From the NCBI RefSeq assembly GCF_004296575.1, contig NZ_SAYT01000001.1, forward strand, positions 776,856-840,855: DNA of 64,000 nt. Direction: 5' to 3'. Positions 40,965-48,592 of the stretch are shown here, piece after piece; position 1 is the stretch's first letter; the number at the start of each line of letters is the position of its first letter. The translations under genes and the position numbers were made by a program. The stretch comes from Dyella amyloliquefaciens (lineage in GTDB: Bacteria; Pseudomonadota; Gammaproteobacteria; Xanthomonadales; Rhodanobacteraceae). The notes under the pieces were generated by a model. That model had not been told where the DNA came from and ran no database searches. It saw only the letters and a program-made list of their open reading frames with translations.

Positions 40965-41594
40965 TCAGGTGCGCCTGAACAACAGGAACATATAGAGGTG
41001 GGTTGCGAGTCCAAGCCCGCGCGGCGTGATGCGCTCGAGCTTGAAATACGGTGCCGCAGCACGTGCCACGACACGCGGCGCGAAGCGGTGGATGCGGCTC
41101 TCGCTCTCGATGGCGTAACGGCCGGTGCGCATCAGGGTCAGCAGGTTGTGCCGCCACCAGCGATAACGCGCATCGCCCAGGTAGTAGGGATTGAGCATGC
41201 TGGCCAGCACGAAGCCGCCCGGATCGACCACGCGATACAAGGCTTCAAAGAGCGGAGCGTGGTTCTCTATATGGTTGAGGACGGCGAAGTTCGCGGTAAC
41301 GGCCTGTACCTTGCAGTCATCTGGCGAATCGATCGCGACGACGGTCTTGCGAACGATCTCGTCGCGGCAGTGATGTCCGAGATACGCGCGCATGGCCTCC
41401 GACGGTTCGTAAACGAACGTCTGGTGTCCGTGCGTGGAATACGCCTTGGCGTCGATGCCGGTTCCGGCGCCGAAATCGAGAATGTCCGCTCCCTTGGCAA
41501 GCAGATCCAGCGCCATCTTCTGAAACTGATCGCGTACCGCGTGGTCGCGTTCAGAGGCCAGCATGAACTTGTGGTACTGCTCGCCTGTATGCAT
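40965..41594 (-). CDS. Class I SAM-dependent methyltransferase
   Basis: A 209-residue methyltransferase with motif I ILDFGAGTGIDAKAYS, an acidic motif (VYEPSEAM), and motif IV-like ANFAVLNHIEN, followed by VVDPGGFVLASMLNP. The start is ATG 41592-41594 with AGAGG upstream; 14 further in-frame codons lie before it. The substrate cannot be told. The C-terminus (ITPRGLGLATHLYMFLLFRRT) is hydrophobic, as in methyltransferases acting on lipids or quinone-like compounds. Co-transcribed with the flavin reductase-like gene. Confidence 0.82.
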   Translation of the reverse strand: MHTGEQYHKFMLASERDHAVRDQFQKMALDLLAKGADILDFGAGTGIDAKAYSTHGHQTFVYEPSEAMRAYLGHHCRDEIVRKTVVAIDSPDDCKVQAVTANFAVLNHIENHAPLFEALYRVVDPGGFVLASMLNPYYLGDARYRWWRHNLLTLMRTGRYAIESESRIHRFAPRVVARAAAPYFKLERITPRGLGLATHLYMFLLFRRT

Positions 41595-41729
41595 GTCGCC
41601 GGTGCCTCTAGGGCAGATCGATTGACAGCGCGACATGGCGCGCGGGTCTCACCGTGGTGAGTGCCCGCGGAATCTGGAAAGGTTGCCGGGCCCGTAGCCG
41701 TCCAGCAGCGGTGGTGCCTGGGTGTCCCG

Positions 41730-42269
41730 TCAGGCAGCGGTGCCTGAGCCCCACCAGGCCGCGATCTGGTCGGCAAGGGTGGGCACGGGGTCGAGGGCAT
41801 GGACGGCCAGCACGCGAGCCTCGCCGACAGGAGACTCCAGATCGTGGAACTGGCTGTCGACCAGGGAGGCCGGCATGAAGTGGCCCGACCGATGCGCCAC
41901 GCGCTCGATGGCTTCCTCCCGCGATAGCTCCAGAAAGACGAAGCCGAGATGAGGGACGGCATGGCGTAGCGAGTCGCGATAGCGTTGCTTGAGTGCCGAG
42001 CAGGCGAGTACGGCGAGCTCATGGCTGGCGAGCACGCGCGTCAGCTCCCGCCCCAGGCTGTCCAGCCAGTCTTTTCGGTCCGCATCCGTAAGCGGAGTGC
42101 CTGAGGCCATCCTGCGGATGTTCGCTTCGGAGTGAAACGCATCGCCTTCGATCAGGTGCGCGCCCATGCGTTCGCACAAGGCCGTGGCGACGGTGCTTTT
42201 TCCGCAGCCGGTCACGCCCATCACGACGATGGCGCGCATGTGATTCGGCATGGTCGGTGTTTTCGGCAT
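41730..42269 (-). CDS. gntK: Gluconokinase
   Basis: A 179-residue P-loop kinase phosphorylating gluconate to 6-phosphogluconate. Walker A is MGVTGCGKST; LIEGDAFH, TPLTDADRKDWL, CSALKQRYRD and HFMPASLVDSQFHDLE are diagnostic of the GntK family. The frame is open for 113 codons upstream. I place the start at MPKTPTMPNH by comparison with family length; MPNH six codons later and MSMPKT two codons earlier are possible, and none has a good ribosome site. No gluconate permease or regulator is adjacent. Confidence 0.9.
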   Translation of the reverse strand: MPKTPTMPNHMRAIVVMGVTGCGKSTVATALCERMGAHLIEGDAFHSEANIRRMASGTPLTDADRKDWLDSLGRELTRVLASHELAVLACSALKQRYRDSLRHAVPHLGFVFLELSREEAIERVAHRSGHFMPASLVDSQFHDLESPVGEARVLAVHALDPVPTLADQIAAWWGSGTAA

Positions 42270-42554
42270 AGACATGTCGGACAGCATATCCGGTGCGTCG
42301 GAATGCCGGGTGTTGATAGCACCGGCGATGTCGTCGCGGCTTGTCCGCGGATCGGTGGCAGCGTTCGGCCAGTTCGATTTCGTAGACGCAGGCCGCAGCG
42401 CCCTTGGGCAGGCTGCCGGGGTGAGGTTTAGGTCCTGCGCCGTGCTTTGCCAGCTCACCGGCTGCGCGGAGCCGAGCAGCTTCACGCTGCGCACGCCATC
42501 GGCCGGCGTGGCGCCAAGCCGATGGCAGCGTGGCGGAGTGGCGGAGTGGTGACG

Positions 42555-42573
42555 GCGCCGCGTGCTGCGGCGC
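42555..42573 (-). terminator. Hairpin at the end of the TIR-SLOG gene group
   Basis: GCGCCGC (42555-42561) pairs with GCGGCGC (42567-42573) around five bases, 12 bp beyond the stop of the SLOG gene on the reverse strand. There is no T-run. The 316-bp gap to gntK otherwise shows nothing. It fits the SLOG gene being last in the unit. Confidence 0.35.
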
Positions 42574-42585
42574 GGGAAGGCAACA

Positions 42586-44400
42586 TCAGAACTTGCTGTG
42601 CTCCACATCGCGTTCGCGATGCATCAGGGTCCACTCGGCATGCTCGGTCAGGGCTGCGTCGCCCAGTGCGAGGAGGATTTCGCGTTGCTTGGCGGGATCG
42701 CTGGTGCGATCGAGCGCGGCGCGCGCGCTGGCGAAGATGCGTTGCATGAAGCGGTACTGGCGGATCAACTCCTTGTCGGCCTTGCGATACGCATAGGCCT
42801 CGCGCACGGCGGCGACGATGGAAAGTACCGCCATCATCATGACCATGGTGGTCTTGACGCTCTCGGGAAGATGCAGCGCGAATATCGCCAGGAACACGCT
42901 GATCGAGATGCCACCCCACAAGCTGATCATGCCGATGGTCTCGGTGACATGGTGCAGGCCGGTGCGCTCGATGGTCTTGCGCTGGAAGTAGTACAGCTGG
43001 CCGCTCTTGCCCGATTCGCCCACCCACTCGTCGATGACCTCGGATAACGCCGACGCGCGGGGAGTGTCGACGTTGGGCAAGGGATCGACGCCAGCCACGC
43101 GCATCATGTGGCGGATCCAGCCCAGCTCGATGTTCTGCTTCTGCAGGAAGTTGTCATGGGCGAATTCGTGTTCGCCTGTGGCCGATATGCCGGCATGGCG
43201 CCAGTAGGCTTGCACGCGCAGGCCTTCGGCGAGCGCCCGGTAATCAAGGTACTTGCGGTGCCAGCCGCGATGTCGCGCGAGTATCGCGATCAGGGCGCCG
43301 AGTCCAAACAGCAGCAGGAACGTATAGATGAGGAAGTCCTGTGCGGACATGTGCGCGTAGAAGGTGAAGGCAATGCCCATCAAGGCTGCCAGCACGTAGG
43401 TGAGCCTGAGCGCGAGCAAGACGCGCTTCTGGAAATGGATTGCCAGCCAGTCCGCCGCGCGGAAGATGCGCGCGAGTGCGCTGCCATTGGTGAGTATGCT
43501 GTCGGGATCGTCGTCCGGTTCTGCCGCGATGTCATCCGCATACTTCGTGCAGTCGGCGTTGAACTCCGACATGTGTGCGAACATCTGGCAGAACTCGGGT
43601 GGAGGCGTGCGATCGGTGGTGGTGAAGTCACCGCAGCGCCAGTATGTCTGCAGTGGTTGCAGGCCTGGCGCGACGTCGCCGTGGTCACCCTCGCGCGAAC
43701 AGACGATATGGTAGAGCAGGCGCTCATCGCCGCTGCCCAGGACGTGCCTGGCTTCGCGGTGACGCTCGACGAGGCCGGGCAAGGTGCCATTAAGATGGTA
43801 GTTGACGACCTGTGCCGTGCCTCCGAGCCGCCCCGAGTCCTTGCCGTCCCAGATGGCGAGCAGGATGTGGCAGTGACTGGCGATGAATACGCCTGCCTTG
43901 GCGTACTGCCGGTCGCGCGATGGTCCCGGCAAGGCGATCGCGTGATGCGATGGCCCGCGTGGCAACGGGAGTGTAAGCACGTGGGCCTGTTCGCACAGGG
44001 CCTCGAAGCGCGCGCGCGCGGAAGGAGCGGGAAAGTCGTCGAGATAGAGCTCTGCAGGTAGCGGCAAGGGGGCGATCAATCGTGCACCGGCTTCCAGGGC
44101 GACATGTGCGACCAGCTGGTCGCCGCCTTCGGCCAGCGCGGAGAGCACGCATAGCGGCAAGCCCGGGAATTCCTGTCGCAGCATCGCGAAGAACGCGGTC
44201 ACCCGCTCGCGTATGGGCTCGATCTCGGAGGCTGAGATGTTGCGGTGGCTGGTGATGCCGACGACCAGAGGCGTCATGGTGGCGCCGGGTTGTATCGCCG
44301 ACGCCGGATAACTTGTCTGGCCAGATGACGGGCCATGCATCGCAGGTGGGTTCATCGACACGTCCTGCGATTCCACATCCGAGTTGTCCCTGCGATGCAT
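42586..44400 (-). CDS. SLOG domain protein with four membrane helices (SLATT-like)
   Basis: A 604-residue protein. Residues 43-205 look like a SLOG/LOG-type Rossmann fold: PLVVGITSHRN, LCVLSALAEGGDQLVAHVAL, ARLIAPLPLP and HILLAIWDGKDSGRLGGTAQ. SLOG domains bind nucleotide signals in immunity proteins such as ThsA. After a linker come helices at about 328-348 and 355-374, followed by YLDYRALAEGLRVQAYW, the kind of motif that follows the helix pair in SLATT domains; a second helix pair (487-509, 516-534) is followed by a similar basic helix. SLATT proteins are predicted pore-forming effectors. The start at 44400 has AAGGAG five bases before it. It follows small gene D by 19 bp. Domain names are my reading, without a profile search. 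Confidence 0.72.
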   Translation of the reverse strand: MHRRDNSDVESQDVSMNPPAMHGPSSGQTSYPASAIQPGATMTPLVVGITSHRNISASEIEPIRERVTAFFAMLRQEFPGLPLCVLSALAEGGDQLVAHVALEAGARLIAPLPLPAELYLDDFPAPSARARFEALCEQAHVLTLPLPRGPSHHAIALPGPSRDRQYAKAGVFIASHCHILLAIWDGKDSGRLGGTAQVVNYHLNGTLPGLVERHREARHVLGSGDERLLYHIVCSREGDHGDVAPGLQPLQTYWRCGDFTTTDRTPPPEFCQMFAHMSEFNADCTKYADDIAAEPDDDPDSILTNGSALARIFRAADWLAIHFQKRVLLALRLTYVLAALMGIAFTFYAHMSAQDFLIYTFLLLFGLGALIAILARHRGWHRKYLDYRALAEGLRVQAYWRHAGISATGEHEFAHDNFLQKQNIELGWIRHMMRVAGVDPLPNVDTPRASALSEVIDEWVGESGKSGQLYYFQRKTIERTGLHHVTETIGMISLWGGISISVFLAIFALHLPESVKTTMVMMMAVLSIVAAVREAYAYRKADKELIRQYRFMQRIFASARAALDRTSDPAKQREILLALGDAALTEHAEWTLMHRERDVEHSKF

Positions 44401-44419
44401 GGCAGCTCCTTGCGGTCGG

Positions 44420-44803
44420 TCAGTTGTTCTTGATCGATGGGTTGGTGGCGGTTCCGACGCCGGTGGTGGCGATTGGATTGCTTTGATAGGTGTTGCCGCC
44501 AACAGCGACCGTCAATATGTAAAACCATTCACCCGTGGTGTTGCTGCTGTTGTTGAGGTCGGCCATGGCCATCGAATTTCTGGCCGGAGAAAATGTAGGC
44601 GCCCCAAAAATGCCGCTCCGTGGCGGAGTGCCGGCCCAGGTCAAGGACACGATGCTTCCCGTCGCGGCATTGCCGTTGAGGTGCCAGTCGACGCTCTGCA
44701 ATGCTTCGCTGCGCGCCACGTGATGGGCGTTGCCCGTCTGGTCGATATCGACGGTCCACGGATTCGTGCTCTCGTTCAGGGTCACTCTCAGGTTGTTGGC
44801 CAC
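44420..44803 (-). CDS. Small protein D with NPSIKNN tail
   Basis: A 127-residue protein of no known family. GTG start at 44801-44803 with GAGGAG six bases upstream; alignment with C sets the same start. It begins VANNLRVTLNESTNPWTVDI, then has WHLNG, SGIFG, MADLNN, TTGEWFY and ends TATNPSIKNN. These features recur in C (most similar) and A. No signal peptide or membrane helix. The composition (short strands, Asn/Thr/Gly turns) suggests a small beta-sandwich. It lies between C and the SLOG gene and is a tandem duplicate of C. Confidence 0.78.
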   Translation of the reverse strand: MANNLRVTLNESTNPWTVDIDQTGNAHHVARSEALQSVDWHLNGNAATGSIVSLTWAGTPPRSGIFGAPTFSPARNSMAMADLNNSSNTTGEWFYILTVAVGGNTYQSNPIATTGVGTATNPSIKNN

Positions 44804-44869
44804 AGTTTGCTCCTCATTTCCGGATGTAAAGGGACCCGTGTTAGGCAATGCTTCCAGGCGGAATGCTCG

Positions 44870-44923
44870 CTACTGCGGATCGCTCCTGGCTGGCGCTGCC
44901 GGCACGCGCTGCTGGAATGCGGT
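44870..44923 (-). pseudogene. Duplicated remnant of the TIR gene 3' end
   Basis: Read on the reverse strand this segment still encodes AFQQRVPAAPARSDPQ and a stop, against AFQQRLQAALARNDPQ and a stop at the true end of the TIR gene (45389). The DNA downstream (44820-44870) also matches the region after the TIR gene (45330-45388), including GGCGGAATGCTCG and ACTGCGGATCG. It is the scar of the tandem duplication that produced gene D. Confidence 0.8.
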
Positions 44924-45321
44924 CAGTTGTTCTTGATCGATGGGTTGGTGGCGGTTCCGGTGATGGCAACGGCGCCGCTGTAGTAAATGGTGCCGTTTGC
45001 GACGAGCTGGACCCCTATCTGGTAATACCATTCGCCCGTGGTGTTGCTGCCGTTGTTGAGGTCGCTGAGAGTCATCGATTTCCCGTTCGGAGCGATGACG
45101 AATGGCCCGAAAATGCCGGAGGGTGGCGGGTTGAACGTAGGTGGATCGTTGAGCCAGCTGCAGCTCACGATCCTTCCGGACGCCGCATTTTCTGTGAGCT
45201 GCCAGGTGATGGTCTGTTGGTTGTTGCCGCGTGGTACATGATTGGCATTGTCCTTCTGGCTGACATCCACGAGCCACGGGCTCGTGGTTTCGTCCAAAGT
45301 CACGGAAAGGTCGTTGGCCAT
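44923..45321 (-). CDS. Small protein C with NPSIKNN tail
   Basis: A 132-residue protein, closest relative of D: MANDLSVTLDETTSPWLVDV, then NANHVPRG, WQLTEN, SGIFGPF, MTLSDLNN, TTGEWYYQIGV and a final TATNPSIKNN. The start has GAGGA seven bases upstream. The last 39 bp of coding sequence are identical in C and D, pointing to recent duplication or gene conversion. No signal peptide. Function unknown; its place between the TIR and SLOG genes suggests it works with them. Confidence 0.8.
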   Translation of the reverse strand: MANDLSVTLDETTSPWLVDVSQKDNANHVPRGNNQQTITWQLTENAASGRIVSCSWLNDPPTFNPPPSGIFGPFVIAPNGKSMTLSDLNNGSNTTGEWYYQIGVQLVANGTIYYSGAVAITGTATNPSIKNN

Positions 45322-45388
45322 CGTCTGGTCCTCAAGTCAGGATGCGGAAGGAACCCTGTTGGGCAGCTACTACTGGGCGGAATGCTCG

Positions 45389-47578
45389 TTACTGCGGATC
45401 GTTCCTGGCGAGCGCCGCTTGCAGGCGCTGCTGGAACGCCGCATTGGCGGGGTAGTCGATGTCGTGCTGTTTGAGCGTGACGAGAAGATCGAGATCGCGG
45501 TAGCCCGAATCCCATAGCTGCTGCACCAGCGGTGCTGCTTCGGGGCCACGGCCGAGGCTGAGCAAGGTGTCGACGCGCAAGGCGATCAGGCGTGGATCAC
45601 CCGCGCCGCTGGAGACGGCGGTGACGTCCTTGAGCACGTCTTCGCGCCACTTGCTTGCCTTGTCGGCATCGTTGGTAGTGGCGGCGAGCAGCAGGCGTAC
45701 GGTTGCCGTGTCCAGCAGCAACGTGCGCTCTGCAGGCTGGTTTTCATGCAAGGGTGAAAGCACGGCAAGCGCCTTGGTGGCCTGGTCATGCGCCTGGTCG
45801 GGGTTGCTGGCGAGTGACTGATTCGCCTGTTCCACCTGCGCCTCGGCGAAGTCCTGCTGCCACTCTGTATTGCTCGGATCGGTGTGTGTCATGTCGCCGA
45901 AGATCTTCAGCGCGCGGTTGTTCAGTTCCGTCGCCGTGGCGTCGTCGCCGGATAGTCGGCGCAGTCGCGCAAGTTGTGTGGAATACAGCGCCACCTTTGC
46001 ATGGAAGCTCGTTTCGTTGGGCTCGAACTTTGCGAGCTCTATGGCTCCATCAACGGCTTGCTGGAGATGCTCGCTGCCCGCGTTGACATCGCCACCCAGC
46101 GCCATGGTTCGCCCGAGGATGGCGCGCACGCGCACCATGTTTTCCTTCTGGTCGTTGTTTTTAGGATCGCTCTCGCTCAGCGCGGTCTCGATCGCGTCGT
46201 CGGCACGGTATTCCGCGATAGCAGTGACAAGGTCGCCCTGCATCAGCGCCATCTTGCCGAGATTGTTGTGTGCTTCGCCCAGCAGCTCCTGCCAGTCCGT
46301 CTTGGGGTTCTTGCCGCGCACCAGCTCACGGCAGTGCGCAAGCATGCTCTGATACTGCGCGGTGGCTTGATCGAGCTTTCCCTGTGCCTCCAGCACGTGG
46401 CCAAGGTCGTCGTCCACGGTCGCCCATTGCTGGATGAATTCCTTGTCGGACGCGGAAGTCAGTGGAGTGCGCCGCAGGATGTTCTGCGCCATCGCGAATT
46501 GCTCCTCTGCCGAGGGAAGATTGCCGCGGTACCAGTCGGTCATGCCGATGAACGTGACGATGCGCGAGTAGGCCACCTGCCTGGCGACATCGGCGGGTGC
46601 ATGCTGCGCGAGCCCCCCGGAGATTTTCGCGGCGGCCTGATAGGACTGCATGGCGGTGTCGAGATGGCCCTGACTGAGACGCACACCACCGATCTTTTCC
46701 AGCGCCTTGGCGCGCTGCTCGAGCGAGACGTCGGTGACGTCGTCGCTCGGCAGTGACTGGAAATAAGCCATGGCGCGGTCATCGACGGCTTCCATGATGT
46801 CCAGCCGTTGCACCTGGCCCAGCTTGTCGTTGAGGTCGCCGAGCATGAAGCCGACCAGGCTTTCGGCCTGGTTGCGCTCGCGCTCCGCCACACGCTGCGC
46901 CTGGACGGCGATGACGGCGAGCGTCGATGTCATCAGGGTGATGGCGACGGCAACGGCGGCGATCGCTGCGAGCCGGCGCTGATGGCGTTGCTGCTCTCGT
47001 TGCTTGAGCTTGTCGAAACCGATGTCGAGCATCCCGGCAATCAGTTTCAGCTTGGCATTGGTCCTGCCGTCCTTGCCGGGACGCGCATCGGCCGCGATGG
47101 GTTCGGTGCGCTGCTCGGACAAACCATCGGAGCCATCCCATTCGAAGCGCAGCGCCCGTGCGAAACACTCTTCGGCTTCGCGTCCGGCGACCTCGCTGGT
47201 GTTGGGTTCACCGCCGACGATCAGGCAGAAAATGCGATCGGAATGCCCAAGCCGCTTGAACGCCAGCACTTCCTCGTTGACCCAGTGCGACCGGGCCGAC
47301 TGCGGGGAGCAGATCACGACCAGGTTGGCCGATTCGGACAGTGCTTCGTTGACCTTGCGGCCCAGGTCGGTCGCACTGGCCAACTCGTCGCGGTCGCGGA
47401 AGACCGGCAGCAGGCGCTTGGGCACTACGCCGGCAGGCGTGACCTGTCCGACCAGCCGTTGCGGAACCCGGTAGCTTTCCAATGAGCGGTGCAGCCAGTC
47501 GGCCCAGGCTTTGTCCTGGTGGCTGTAACTGATGAATGCGCGATACCGAAATGCCGGCACGCCGGATTCCTGCGCCAT
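45389..47578 (-). CDS. TIR domain - transmembrane - TPR protein
   Basis: A 729-residue protein. Residues 10-135 are a TIR domain: YRAFISYSHQDKAWADWLH, LLPVFRDRDELA, NLVVICSPQSARSHWVNEEV. E103 in WVNEEV aligns by eye with the catalytic glutamate of NAD-cleaving TIR domains (WVHKE in SARM1). A membrane helix lies at about 202-225, then a segment with LVGFMLGDLNDKLGQVQRLD, common in TIR/STAND-TPR proteins, then TPR-like helices to the C-terminus. It probably senses or scaffolds through TPRs and may produce an NAD-derived signal. The start at 47578 gives a compact N-terminus; GGAG is 11 bases upstream. It is separated from the small genes B (288 bp) and C (67 bp). Confidence 0.85.
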   Translation of the reverse strand: MAQESGVPAFRYRAFISYSHQDKAWADWLHRSLESYRVPQRLVGQVTPAGVVPKRLLPVFRDRDELASATDLGRKVNEALSESANLVVICSPQSARSHWVNEEVLAFKRLGHSDRIFCLIVGGEPNTSEVAGREAEECFARALRFEWDGSDGLSEQRTEPIAADARPGKDGRTNAKLKLIAGMLDIGFDKLKQREQQRHQRRLAAIAAVAVAITLMTSTLAVIAVQAQRVAERERNQAESLVGFMLGDLNDKLGQVQRLDIMEAVDDRAMAYFQSLPSDDVTDVSLEQRAKALEKIGGVRLSQGHLDTAMQSYQAAAKISGGLAQHAPADVARQVAYSRIVTFIGMTDWYRGNLPSAEEQFAMAQNILRRTPLTSASDKEFIQQWATVDDDLGHVLEAQGKLDQATAQYQSMLAHCRELVRGKNPKTDWQELLGEAHNNLGKMALMQGDLVTAIAEYRADDAIETALSESDPKNNDQKENMVRVRAILGRTMALGGDVNAGSEHLQQAVDGAIELAKFEPNETSFHAKVALYSTQLARLRRLSGDDATATELNNRALKIFGDMTHTDPSNTEWQQDFAEAQVEQANQSLASNPDQAHDQATKALAVLSPLHENQPAERTLLLDTATVRLLLAATTNDADKASKWREDVLKDVTAVSSGAGDPRLIALRVDTLLSLGRGPEAAPLVQQLWDSGYRDLDLLVTLKQHDIDYPANAAFQQRLQAALARNDPQ

Positions 47579-47866
47579 GACGAGTCGCACTCCAGTAGCA
47601 GGCAGCGCATTCCCTTGCCGGGAAGTCCACATTCATGGGCGGCGGTCACACTTGGCAGGCACGATGCACGATCGATACCGGCTCCCCTTCTCGCCAGCCT
47701 AACACGGTGTTCGAGAGCTTATGGACGGCCAGATGGCCGATTGGGTGGCCATATGGCCGACGATCATGGGCGTTCTCCTGGGCAGCAAGCCTGGCGTCAG
47801 CCATGCACGCCGCCCACGCGTGTGCACATCCGGGCGGCGGGATGTGCTTTCCGAGTGTGCGGTGGA

Positions 47867-48052
47867 TCAGTTGTTCTTGATGCTGGGGTTGCGGGCCGGG
47901 TCCGCACCGGATGGCAGAGGCGGGGCCGGTGCGGGTGCCGGGGCCGGCGCGGGAGCGGGTGCGGGAGCAGGGGCTGGCGCCGGAGACTGTCCCATCGCAT
48001 AAGCAAAGCCCGGGTCGAGTGCCCATTGACCCTCGATGTCTATACGGTACAT
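47867..48052 (-). CDS. 61-residue Ala-Pro-rich peptide B with NPSIKNN tail
   Basis: A short protein: a 22-residue start MYRIDIEGQWALDPGFAYAM, a run of about eleven Ala-Pro pairs encoded by a near-hexameric DNA repeat (47922-47982), and a C-terminus GADPARNPSIKNN. GGGAGA lies six bases before the ATG. The tail is identical to those of C and D although the rest is unrelated, so the tail appears to be a portable element on a rigid Ala-Pro stalk. Coding status is supported by the tail, the ribosome site and position 30 bp after gene A. Confidence 0.68.
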   Translation of the reverse strand: MYRIDIEGQWALDPGFAYAMGQSPAPAPAPAPAPAPAPAPAPAPPLPSGADPARNPSIKNN

Positions 48053-48082
48053 GTCGTTCTCCCAAGGAATCAGGGTGGCTGG

Positions 48083-48592
48083 TCAGCGATTCTTGATCGT
48101 TGGATTGGTGGCTGCTGAGATCCCGTAGCCGTCACCTGGGCCAGGGATGGGGCCGGCAATAGTGGAGCCGCGCGTGGTGGCCGCGAGCATGCGGCTGCTG
48201 CGCAATGGTTTGATGCGGGCAGGATAGGGCGGCTGGAAGCGGGTGCGATAGACCACGCCGTCAATCGTGGCGCTGAGCCGGTAGTACCAGGTGCCGACCT
48301 TCTCCTCGAAGTTGAATTGGTCTTCCAGGGTGATGGTCTGCCCGCGATCGCCGACCTTGGGCGGACCGAAGATGCCGGGGAATGGTGGGCTTATCCAAAG
48401 AAAGCCCGGTGATATCGCGTCGTCCATCGCATTGAAGTGACCGGACGTCCCATGGTGCTGCAGCTGCCAGCGGATGGGCTGGGGCCGGGGCATCCGCTTG
48501 AGTCGGGTGGTTTCCCTGGGGACATCTACATAGAGGTAGGGCGGCGTGCCTCGCGGCACGATCAACCTCACGGTAATGGCGTGTACGGTCAT
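48083..48592 (-). CDS. Small protein A with NPTIKNR tail
   Basis: A 169-residue protein, first gene of the group. AAGGAG lies six bases before the ATG. It has no signal peptide. Shared features with C and D are WQLQHHG, FPGIFGPP, TITLEDQF, VGTWYYRLSA and the tail AATNPTIKNR. It carries an insert of about 35 residues between the domain and the tail (PPYPARIKPLRSSRM and on). The N-terminus MTVHAITVRLIVPRG is strand-like. I find no known family. Its divergence from C and D shows that the domain family is older than the local duplication. Confidence 0.78.
   Translation of the reverse strand: MTVHAITVRLIVPRGTPPYLYVDVPRETTRLKRMPRPQPIRWQLQHHGTSGHFNAMDDAISPGFLWISPPFPGIFGPPKVGDRGQTITLEDQFNFEEKVGTWYYRLSATIDGVVYRTRFQPPYPARIKPLRSSRMLAATTRGSTIAGPIPGPGDGYGISAATNPTIKNR

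Noticed and set aside
47922-47982. Tandem repeat considered as a CRISPR or iteron array
   Set aside because: The units are about six bases, imperfect and in coding frame for Ala-Pro; there are no spacers.
47635-48118. Forward frames of 80-200 codons opposite gene B and the TIR start
   Set aside because: They are complements of the Ala-Pro coding repeat (Gly/Ala-rich) and of the TIR gene. The reverse frames carry ribosome sites and the conserved tail.
42586-48592. The TIR-SLOG group as an integrated mobile element
   Set aside because: No integrase, transposase, tRNA gene or flanking direct repeat is visible on either side, so mobility is not supported by this window.
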